The notes under the pieces were generated by a model. The model did no database searches. It was given only the letters and a program-made list of their open reading frames with translations, and was not told where the DNA came from. From the NCBI GenBank assembly GCA_033980235.1, contig CM067069.1, positions 35,455,992 through 35,519,991 on the forward strand: a stretch of DNA of 64,000 nt, written 5' to 3'. The position numbers and the translations under genes are program-made. Below are positions 61,301 through 64,000 of this stretch, piece after piece (position 1 is the first letter of the stretch; every line of letters starts with the position of its first letter). The DNA is from Diadema setosum (Eukaryota > Echinodermata > Echinoidea > Diadematoida > Diadematidae).

Positions 61301-62035
61301 CCCCCGGCCACAGAACAGGCCAAAAAGCCCGGCCTGGTTAGGATTAATTGTACTCTATTTATCAAAATAAAACATGGACTGGAGATTCCTCTCTATCAAG
61401 CTTGTGAACTCACATAGCCAAGACAGGCAAACACAATGCACAGCTTCTCAGTGGGGTGCTAGTGGACAGCAGATACTTGGACCACAGACTGTAATCTCAT
61501 ACTCTTTCTAATACCAAGTAATGCTACAGTTGAAAATCACAATAGATACCTGAATGGGTTCCATTACATTTGCTGCTGCGACAATTGCTCCTATGAAATA
61601 TCTGCATGCTAAGGGAAACATACTTTGTAAATTCTACTTCTACTGTAGCCCTAACCCTAATCCTAACCCTCACATCAAAACCCTATCACACCTAAAATCC
61701 TATCATAACCCTTACCCTAACCCTATGTCCTTGGAGAAATTAAGACAGGAGCTATTGTTGTAGGAGCAACTGTCATGTCATCAACTGAAGGTGATGAAGT
61801 AATTGCTGGGTAGTAGACTTACGATTTCATGAATGACAACATCCGTAAGAGATTTATCACCAACGATGATACAAGGAGTCACAAAGGTCAGGCAGGGATT
61901 TTCCATTCCACCGAAGGGGAATGAGGGTGGCATGACAAGAATGTCATAGCGCCCCCACACGTATTCGCCGAATAGTTTCTCCCCAGTCTGGATGTATTCC
62001 TCCACGACATCATTAAACTCTGCTTTGGCCTTGTC
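40216..62035 (-). CDS. RNPEP: Aminopeptidase B, C-terminal eight exons (5' end outside window)
   Basis: Zinc aminopeptidase of family M1 that, in characterised relatives, removes N-terminal Arg or Lys from peptides in the secretory pathway or cytosol. Eight minus-strand exons (61823-62035, 56564-56746, 49835-50014, 48949-49025, 47201-47333, 44361-44522, 41271-41355, 40216-40370) join in frame to 395 residues plus TGA, all with GT/AG introns. Seen directly: GGMENP exopeptidase motif, HEISHSW zinc site split by intron 1, third ligand in WLNEG 18 residues after the second His, PYEKGF with the catalytic Tyr, and the helical C-terminal leukotriene-A4-hydrolase domain. From the zinc site to the stop the length matches vertebrate aminopeptidase B. 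Residues such as FGNLVTN and [10 protein letters not shown] fit RNPEP better than LTA4H; RNPEPL1 is a less likely alternative. About 260 N-terminal residues must lie beyond the right edge. No break or frameshift was found. Confidence 0.93.
41271..41355 (-). CDS. RNPEP: RNPEP exon, IRLRWCQV segment
   Basis: 85 bp, 28 codons plus one base. Acceptor TTAACTAG, donor GTATCG. Encodes [14 protein letters not shown]...VKAFLVSQ and its final G pairs with GG of the last exon to give Gly. Confidence 0.9.
41950..43070 (+). repeat. 157-bp minisatellite, seven units, with DR1 motifs
   Basis: Seven units measured at GTGTAGAAG or its variant: 42031, 42188, 42345, 42503, 42661, 42818, 42966, so a period of 157-158 bp, with the last interval 148 bp. 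Each unit holds AGGTCAAAGGTCA (41995, 42152, 42309, 42467, 42625, 42782, and twice in the last unit at 42927 and 42940), a perfect direct repeat of AGGTCA spaced by one base, plus a further half-site in most units. Lies in RNPEP intron 6. Confidence 0.92.
43071..43190 (+). repeat. ACGGAC microsatellite and GC hairpin closing the minisatellite
   Basis: Irregular ACACGGACGGAC repeats (43071-43135), then CCCCTGCTCGAACTCGTTCG continuing to GGCGGGG, which folds as a stem around CGAAC/GTTCG. A similar layout occurs at 32810-32945. Confidence 0.6.
43415..44180. mobile_element. TTAA-flanked piggyBac-type MITE, copy 1
   Basis: 766 bp in RNPEP intron 6, flanked by TTAA on both sides (43411-43414 and 44181-44184). 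Termini CCCTAACTAGGCCGGG and CCCGGCCTAGTTAGGG are perfect inverted repeats. Each end continues into a G-run/GGCC/C-run hairpin. TTAA plus CCC-starting termini are the hallmark of piggyBac-like elements. No transposase ORF, so non-autonomous. Same orientation as copy 3 judged by the shared internal segment AAAGAAATACATAAGAAATT. Confidence 0.85.
44361..44522 (-). CDS. RNPEP: RNPEP exon, C-terminal helical domain
   Basis: 162 bp, 54 codons, phase 0/0. Acceptor CTGTACAG, donor GTAATG. Encodes [14 protein letters not shown] and [11 protein letters not shown], matching the LTA4H-type C-terminal helical superhelix. Its upstream intron carries the 1.9-kb insertion at 44631-46553; its downstream intron carries the DR1 array. 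Confidence 0.92.
44544..44636 (+). repeat. Tandem duplicate, first unit, left part
   Basis: AATGATGCAAACATGACTGT onward; repeated at 46627-46719. The first unit continues at 46554 after the 1.9-kb insertion. Confidence 0.9.
44631..46553. mobile_element. 1.9-kb TIR insertion with CpG-rich ends
   Basis: TATAGA borders both ends (44631-44636, 46548-46553). A perfect 19-bp inverted repeat GCCATAACTGGGGGCCAAC is at 44683-44701 and, inverted, 46474-46492; weaker pairing (GACC, ATT, CAA) extends to the tips. Both ends are very GC- and CpG-rich for ~150 bp while the centre is AT-rich. The empty site CCGTATAGATCTAAAACC survives at 46711-46728 in a neighbouring tandem duplicate. No transposase ORF. 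The exact TSD (TA, TATA or TATAGA) is ambiguous because the site is near-palindromic. Confidence 0.78.
46554..46784 (+). repeat. Tandem duplicate, rest of first unit and intact second unit
   Basis: 46554-46616 (ACTAAAACCTAATCATAAAC onward) equals 46720-46784. Together with 44544-44636 this is a ~166-bp tandem duplication, one unit of which was later split by the insertion. Confidence 0.88.
47201..47333 (-). CDS. RNPEP: RNPEP exon, [10 protein letters not shown]...WPPYLPDLS segment
   Basis: 133 bp: one base completing the split Arg codon, then 44 codons. Acceptor CATGACAG, donor GTATTC. Encodes [20 protein letters not shown], a landmark of the RNPEP group at the start of the C-terminal domain, and ends MSYEEK. 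Confidence 0.93.
48489..48879. mobile_element. TTAA-flanked foldback MITE, AGGG/TGTACAG family
   Basis: 391 bp with TTAA at both ends (48489-48492 and 48876-48879). Arms pair along nearly the whole length: AGGGTGTGTACAGTTCTGG against CCAGTACTGTACAGTCCCT outside, and GGCTGAGATATCC against GGATATCTCAGCC near the centre. No ORF. Lies in RNPEP intron 4. Confidence 0.8.
48949..49025 (-). CDS. RNPEP: RNPEP exon, [10 protein letters not shown] segment
   Basis: 77 bp, 25 codons plus two bases (AG) that combine with the first G of the next exon to form Arg. Acceptor CTCGACAG, donor [16 protein letters not shown] aligns with the corresponding stretch of vertebrate aminopeptidase B at the junction of catalytic and C-terminal domains. 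Confidence 0.92.
49721..49807. mobile_element. Short TTAA-type MITE remnant
   Basis: Begins TTAACCCGTTGAG and ends CTCAATGAGTTAT, which reads as a mutated CTCAACGGGTTAA. About 80 bp between the inverted ends, 28 bp from the donor of an RNPEP exon. The right end differs at CpG-type positions, suggesting age. Confidence 0.5.
49835..50014 (-). CDS. RNPEP: RNPEP exon with PYEKGF catalytic tyrosine
   Basis: 180 bp, 60 codons, phase 0/0. Begins GHPLNKLRV after TTTAAAG and ends KFKFK before [24 protein letters not shown] holds the Tyr that stabilises the transition state in M1 enzymes. The intron on its 5' side (50015-56563, 6.5 kb) holds the full-length LINE. Confidence 0.94.
50251..50265 (+). repeat. 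LINE target-site duplication, 3' copy
   Basis: TACCTTTTTATTCTT, next to the A-rich tail of the element (T-rich on the plus strand). Identical to 55718-55732. Confidence 0.9.
50387..52972 (-). CDS. LINE ORF2, reverse transcriptase part (frameshifted)
   Basis: 861-codon open frame without its own ATG; it continues ORF2 after the frameshift. RT motifs: [35 protein letters not shown] (about 187-194), [13 protein letters not shown] and the YADD catalytic box in YADDTLFF (about 290-293). A terminal motif CPNC...HAFIEC resembles the C-terminal Cys/His motif of L1/Tx1 ORF2. No in-frame stop interrupts it. Role: target-primed reverse transcription. Confidence 0.92.
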   Translation of the reverse strand: MLIFIQNYTKKKHKPEKVWKSYTCSQNIKRLSDENKVMCEGLLTQEECKKAVFAMQKDKAPGLDGISAEFYQVFWPRIQVFLVEALNENYLSGMMSNTQRKGLITLLFKKGDSQQLKNWRPITLLNCDYKIIAAVLAARVQKVIGGIVNDTQTGYIKGRLAACNVRLTKDIIEYVMKSGKTGAIMLADFAKAFDVLDIEFLSLCLERLNFGESFRKWIRTLYTHISSSVLINGWISESFKVERGVRQGCPLSSLLFILAAEFMANSIRKNRSIWPMELAGYDFQLKLLQYADDTLFFVQDEKSLEEILKELYSFGDVAGPKINKDKTFMIWLGKQSERWNLDKFYLKWSSKPVRYLGHYIHPNNDAALELDWEQKLFKLQKILDSWTKRSLTIFGRVIVLKSLALSQVIHLIMVDSIPFKFLKILENMVFKFIWKRKNEKIKRSIITEDFSKGGIKMMDIQKQLLSFWLKWLGRFLNDSRDIRKIVCSYWFDLLGGIILLLNCNYNTSNINEIDKKVPKFYKEILQAWEQIRYCTTVKDINSVNSGSTDVLNQIVWYNKLILFDKHSLFYKDWYESGILYFGDLVTINGFRSFEHIMSEINFKRRKCTAIFDYATLQKAIPLVWYNMIRKEMFDSYIRKETVLCIPSVCVSKKVVFIMDLSSKTLYNLIPSKNLLTNTCSLYWENKFHFQADWASVFRYNLEYIKENKLREFNLKLLYNLLPVRSNLFKWGLSHDDLCPNCNVKEDIVHAFIECKLNENFLSYVRSLLQDVYHVTVTNINVSHLLKIQCKSQYSLFLTIAFWSIYKLILKRNETSNDKRSCSLKYVFMREIKTRIEIQCYMKHRRTLRRNEQLLPSELLNL
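52875..54200 (-). CDS. LINE ORF2, APE-type endonuclease part
   Basis: 441 aa from ATG ([13 protein letters not shown]). Landmarks of the apurinic-like endonuclease that nicks target DNA: N10, E39 in FQET, VYAP with Y111, GGDWN at 143-147, RLDFWL at 205-210 and RSDHNAI at 229-235. The frame ends about 20 residues past FYSKLYKK, where the neighbouring frame (52972-50387) carries on into the RT. The shift needs one base to be skipped and is most simply an extra A in the run TACAAAAAAGAAAC near 52935-52945. It could be a real mutation or a homopolymer error. Confidence 0.88.
   Translation of the reverse strand: MANCHIISLNVRGLRNKDKRSQVFHWCKHQKADIVFFQETYWCSDFESIVRSEWRGPCFFAHGSNHSRGVSILFNDRLDAQNIVVKCTLNGQLLILRAKVQETNLMLINVYAPTQRQYRESYFHRLNSELRKHYTCDCELILGGDWNCILNISKDVQGSKNKYYRRPVNLTKIMKKYALIDVWRSMHQDLKQFTWRNVSLKRASRLDFWLVTKNIKGKTMCTDIRPAIRSDHNAISIKLCIKQNMRGPGYWKINNDILFDKEYQNGIFKIIDSFSTNCLPVQMRWEMFKVQVREFSQKYCKKKALEKKDSKLSLEAKLAQLGKCIDVNECNEEVLSSYSDVKEKLEKIYKYEAKGAGIRARTRWIEKGEKSMKYFLNLEKMNAKKREITHLKCDKDNRIIEGNEKILKEIVDFYSKLYKKETQTRKSMEKLYLFTKYQTSL
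54248..55489 (-). CDS. LINE ORF1 protein, two CCHC zinc knuckles
   Basis: 413 aa starting at the ATG in AAAATGGCGGCA; the reading frame is open a little further upstream but without an earlier ATG. Two retroviral-type knuckles are visible, [14 protein letters not shown] (about residues 206-219) and [14 protein letters not shown] (about 225-238), each C-X2-C-X4-H-X4-C. The N-terminal ~200 residues resemble the RRM-like region of Tx1-clade ORF1 proteins; the C-terminus is Ser/Thr/Pro-rich, then acidic, then a basic Lys/Arg tail. Expected role: binding the element RNA in the RNP. The frame is uninterrupted. Confidence 0.88.
   Translation of the reverse strand: MAARSDTSYAEKAAHAFPSAKPEEQLGGKPVFLKKKDIPSVSEKGMSNEDMYKCLIRSVQGREIKGIQRICGLWRLYVENRESRMKLITNGLNIRNANVAVYDQNPFITAGKENSLRLLIRDIPLSVLDTVITDELEKCKHKVLGAPIRERLRVDGLLTDCLTGNRIVYIQHPSKPLPRDMNFGIFKAKVYHYGQIIPPARATLMCSRCLNAGHHRSQCNNPIVCRRCKQPGHLQQECSFETPPTSPTRDASEHGPMPAPSPSPSASASAATPPVHLIEQLIASGRQAANTASARQSLHDNQTHIQPKITQYLVGDRNASQPRQSADKSNGEISTPTPTEPVTDLAADRSEMTDSCTHSEASSEDSSSEDDGVEALSELSAESPELPKRATKERKVKQTKRKQKSSKKVPKKR
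55718..55732 (+). repeat. LINE target-site duplication, 5' copy
   Basis: TACCTTTTTATTCTT, identical to 50251-50265, abutting the 5' end of the LINE. It sits 10 bp from a TGTGACC-type MITE. Confidence 0.9.
55743..56410. mobile_element. TGTGACC-type MITE, copy 2 (inverted)
   Basis: About 668 bp starting TGTGACTCGCTCCAACAAAA; the right end GTGGCGGGTA has lost the last bases. Interior homologous to copy 1 in reverse. The LINE target site is 10 bp to its left. In RNPEP intron 2. Confidence 0.78.
56564..56746 (-). CDS. RNPEP: RNPEP exon with zinc ligands SHSW...WLNEG
   Basis: 183 bp, 61 codons, phase 0/0. The acceptor CCAACAG precedes TCACACAGC (SHS), completing [20 protein letters not shown] supplies the third zinc ligand. 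The exon ends VEVNGE before GTAAGC. The intron upstream (56747-61822) is 5.1 kb and full of nested TTAA-type elements. Confidence 0.94.
57089..57859. mobile_element. TTAA-flanked piggyBac-type MITE, copy 2 (inverted)
   Basis: 771 bp in RNPEP intron 1, TTAA at 57085-57088 and 57860-57863. Termini CCCTAAAAAGACTGG and CCAGTCTTTTTAGGG match perfectly. The interior is the reverse complement of copies 1 and 3. Its right TTAA is also the left TTAA of the AGGTAGGG element that follows. Confidence 0.87.
57864..58100. mobile_element. AGGTAGGG element copy 1, left part
   Basis: Starts AGGTAGGGGATACC straight after TTAA and matches 60019-60250 almost base for base. The copy is then split by the insert at 58101-59721 and resumes at 59727. 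Confidence 0.85.
58101..59721. mobile_element. 1.6-kb insert with GCAGTAACTGC subterminal repeats
   Basis: Splits the AGGTAGGG element; the uninterrupted second copy at 60019-60600 shows the empty site. AGAGC is present on both sides (58096-58100, 59722-59726), a likely 5-bp target duplication. Both ends have a long poly-C/poly-G stretch followed by (A/C)YGGAARAAAGCAGTAACTGC. Further copies occur at about 58330, 58371 and 58419 on the left, and, inverted, at about 59458, 59488, 59537 and 59679 on the right. The middle (58490-58930) is rich in CTAGAC, AGATCT and ACGTTAG words. No known transposase. Confidence 0.7.
58978..59277 (+). CDS. Hypothetical 99-aa ORF inside the 1.6-kb insert
   Basis: ATG in a strong context (GCCATGGCT), 99 codons to TGA. 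I do not recognise the product. It has scattered Cys (CLDRRDC, CASDDCD) and a hydrophobic C-terminal third, ending in a basic RKK and a short hydrophobic tail. It could be an exon of a lost transposase, a captured host exon, or chance. Confidence 0.2.
   Translation: MATMTFPLQFMIDLQACLDRRDCVTAWFKSTGMITQTVPDLQYCASDDCDVMQFLASYCVYAAEFMRMQLAARVFCTLSALSLPGLLVSRKKLFLQLVI
59727..60014. mobile_element. AGGTAGGG element copy 1, right part
   Basis: Matches 60251-60545 of copy 2. It lacks the last ~30 bp (GCATGCAAATGGGATTCCC and the terminal CTACCT) and runs straight into copy 2 at TTAA 60015-60018. Confidence 0.85.
60019..60600. mobile_element. AGGTAGGG element copy 2, complete
   Basis: 582 bp between TTAA 60015-60018 and TTAA 60601-60604. 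Inverted ends AGGTAGGGGAT and ATTCCCTACCT. The last 30 bp (GGCATGCAAATGGGATTCCC and following) are duplicated in tandem. No ORF of note, so a non-autonomous DNA element. Confidence 0.78.
60614..61343. mobile_element. TTAA-flanked piggyBac-type MITE, copy 3 (degraded)
   Basis: 730 bp in RNPEP intron 1, TTAA at 60610-60613 and 61344-61347. The left end CCCTAAAAGGGC and right end GGCCTGGTTAGGA have drifted. Long poly-G runs at 60629-60645 and 61263-61287 replace the tidy terminal hairpins. The interior matches copy 1. Confidence 0.8.
61649..61722 (+). repeat. Interstitial telomere-like CCCTAA repeats
   Basis: CCCTAACCCTAATCCTAACC followed by degenerate units, then CCCTTACCCTAACCCTA. The unit is the complement of TTAGGG, the telomere repeat of deuterostomes. 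About 100 bp from the first visible RNPEP exon. Confidence 0.7.
61823..62035 (-). CDS. RNPEP: RNPEP exon with GGMEN and start of zinc motif
   Basis: 213 bp, 71 codons, phase 0 at both ends. The acceptor reads TTGGTAG before GACAAGGCC and the donor is GTAAGT. It encodes [20 protein letters not shown] (substrate N-terminus recognition), CIIVGDKSL and ends VVIHEI, so the first zinc His and the catalytic Glu are here while the second His is in the next exon. Further 5' exons are expected above 64000; none is recognisable between 62036 and 64000. Confidence 0.93.
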
Positions 62036-62479
62036 CTACCAAGCAATGGAGAACACATCATCATGAAAGTCTTACTACAGCTGAAGTGTGCAGAGATGTA
62101 GTGTACGTCATGTTTTTTTATAAAACCAAGTTGACGTGACGGCAACAATGACAGAAAAGACAGTCTTGTGATGATGAGATGACGTTGATGATAACAATAA
62201 AATAATGATAAAATAATGTTGACAATGATATATATTAATACATATTTTCAGAACAAATAGTAATTCTATATATCCATAATACAGGATGCATAATGATGAT
62301 CACGGTGATAACAACAGTAGTTGTATTTTATAACTAGAAAAGCACTTGGAGAGCACAGTAATCTGCAAAGCAGTTAATTTCCACCCATACAAGCATGCTG
62401 TACTGAAAATTGCCCAAATGATTGCCCTCAAGAACACCCACAAGAACCCTTGTGTCTCTAAAATACAACACTAGTTTAC

Positions 62480-62870
62480 CTCATCTCAGCTCCCTGCTGC
62501 GCGGCTCCTTGAGCAAAGCATGCACTTTGGTGCGCGAATGCAAACCTCAGATACGCGCAGCTTGAACTCTGAAGTTCACTGACCCTATTTGCCAAAAGAC
62601 AAAAATATCCATGAAAAATTCATACAAATTCCTGGATCTCTTACAAAATTTAATCATCTAATCCTTGTGCCATTATTAACTTTTCCTATAAATTTCATCC
62701 AGACCCATTGACAAGTTTTTGAGGGTTTTTTTTTTTTCCACAAGCAAAGAGACAAATAGACCAAAACTGCAACTGATTGACAAACTGCCCTACATTGACG
62801 GAAGAATTTCATGAATTTGAAAAACCAAAACTGGCAAAAATATCATCCTCTTTGGTGGAGGTAATAAAAA
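62480..62870 (+). repeat. Dispersed repeat sharing the SINE body arm
   Basis: Contains CTGACCCTATTTGCC and CAGACCCATTGACAAG phrases, then GCAACTGATTGACAAACTGC followed by GACGGAAGAATTTCATGAATTTG, which matches the arm at 18949-19025. No ORF. Confidence 0.55.
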
Positions 62871-62957
62871 TGACAACAATATTGACTTGACAGACTCTGT
62901 GCAAATTGGTCATTAGCGAGTCAAGTGGGGCATGGTGCCCATTAGTACAAATAAATA

Positions 62958-63202
62958 TGTGACCCGATACAACAAAAGGGTCCGAAAGTCGGGGGAGGTT
63001 GAATTTCTGAAAATGACATGACATTATTCCCTTACTCTTCCACTTTAGCTTCATATATAACATTACTCATAAAAGTTCTCGGTACTTCTGTCAAAAACAA
63101 AAATTTGATGGTTTTGAGCGATTTTGATGATCTGACGTCAAACTTGATTTTCTTGGCTCAGCTGTCAGCGACTTTTGGATCCTTTTGTTGTGGCGGGTCA
63201 CA
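62958..63202. mobile_element. TGTGACC-type MITE, copy 3 (internally deleted)
   Basis: 245 bp: TGTGACCCGATACAACAAAA to CCTTTTGTTGTGGCGGGTCA plus CA. It keeps both termini and their adjacent ~100 bp but lacks the central ~420 bp of copies 1 and 2. Confidence 0.8.
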
Positions 63203-63354
63203 TGGATTCTATGATAGCAATAATACCTGCCAAGTTTGGTGAAAATGTGACCACGCATTTTAAAGATGATTTTTTTTTTCATAATAATTATTATCATTAT
63301 CATTACTATTTCTATTATCAATATCATCTTTGTTATAATTATCATTTTATACAT

Positions 63355-63850
63355 GTATACACTTTGATATGTTTGATACCTTGCATTTGTTGGTTGATTC
63401 TTACTTTCATTTTGTTGCCTCTTCTTGGTACACCGGGTAAGGGCTCACTGCCTGCTCAGTCCCCCTCCCTTCACTCTTTTCTTTTCTTTATCCCTCTGTT
63501 GTTCCTCATCTTATTTGATGTTGCCTCCCTATTCTTTCTTATCCTTCAAAGGCTGCCCCCCTGGTCCTTGGAATCATCACTGACCCTCCTCTGCCTTTTG
63601 TCTGTCCACCCTCCTGCTCTAATCCCCCTCCCTCTACCCATTGGGCTCCTTGCCCATGACCTCCAACCCTTCCCTTTTGTTTTCTTTGTTCTGTGTCCCT
63701 AGCCCTCCCCTGACTGTTCTTGTTGTGTGTACTCCTTATATGCGATTGCTTTCCCTGCCTGTTTGTCATTTTATCTCTGACGAGGATTCTGCTACGATCG
63801 AAAACTCTGGCCCCTTTTGACTCCATTGGCTTGCCACTATTGGATAAGCA
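63355..63850 (+). other. Pyrimidine-rich tract ending in hammerhead-like core
   Basis: T/C-rich sequence of unknown origin. Near its end CTGACGAG, a short GAT/ATC pair and CGAAA (63777-63803) resemble the catalytic core of hammerhead ribozymes carried by some Penelope-like elements, but stems I and III were not found. No RNPEP exon is visible here. Confidence 0.25.
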
Positions 63851-64000
63851 GTTTTCAAAGGCTTTTTTTTTGCTACACTTAAATATAAACTAGTGAAAAA
63901 CCAATCCCTGATTTAGCCTCCCCGAACCCAAAGGGGGCACATCTAGATCCACCATGAGAAAACTTGAAACTACAGTCATGAATGTGCAAATCCTTCATGG

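Noticed and set aside
61823..62035. Assignment of the peptidase to LTA4H
   Set aside because: The zinc-site neighbourhood and the [17 protein letters not shown] and KQKYTLP blocks follow aminopeptidase B more closely than leukotriene A4 hydrolase.
63175..63702. 175-codon ORF with hydrophobic stretches
   Set aside because: Spans the end of a MITE and a pyrimidine-rich tract; hydrophobicity follows from T/C composition.

Overview
This 64-kb window is AT-rich animal DNA: split exons with GT/AG introns, long microsatellites, homopolymer G/C runs, several classes of non-LTR retrotransposon and many foldback or MITE-type DNA elements. The repeat style (Tx1-like LINE, tRNA-headed SINE, TTAA-flanked MITEs, tracts rich in CTAGAC and ACGTTAG) and the one recognisable gene suggest a marine deuterostome, most likely an echinoderm such as a sea urchin. 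That placement is inference; no taxon-defining locus is present.

Right half (about 36.8-62.0 kb, minus strand): the last eight coding exons of an aminopeptidase B gene (RNPEP, M1 zinc metallopeptidase of the leukotriene-A4-hydrolase family). The exons join in frame into 395 residues that start before the GGMEN exopeptidase motif, carry the full zinc site HEISH-(18 residues)-E and the PYEKGF tyrosine, and end at a natural stop at 40216. The N-terminal part lies beyond the right edge. All boundaries are GT/AG. Introns 1 to 6 each contain at least one mobile element or tandem array.

The intron cargo is the most informative part of the window. Intron 2 holds a full-length Tx1/L1-like LINE (50266-55717) with 15-bp target-site duplications, an intact ORF1, and an ORF2 broken by one frameshift. 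Intron 1 holds a nest of TTAA-flanked MITEs plus a 1.6-kb insert with eight copies of a GCAGTAACTGC-containing subterminal motif. Intron 5 holds a 1.9-kb insertion whose empty site survives in a neighbouring tandem duplicate. Intron 6 holds seven units of a ~157-bp minisatellite carrying eight perfect AGGTCA-A-AGGTCA (DR1) nuclear-receptor motifs.

Left half (1-36.8 kb): no confident gene. It contains microsatellites, an almost fully palindromic 325-bp MITE, a dispersed pair of TTAA-type MITEs, a SINE with inverted and direct repeats of its body, fragments of four non-LTR retrotransposons, and two adjacent decayed satellite-like arrays (26.7-29.35 kb and 30.6-32.1 kb). One short plus-strand ORF at 34617 with a good signal peptide may be an orphan first exon. 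No rRNA, functional tRNA, CRISPR array or bacterial feature was seen.
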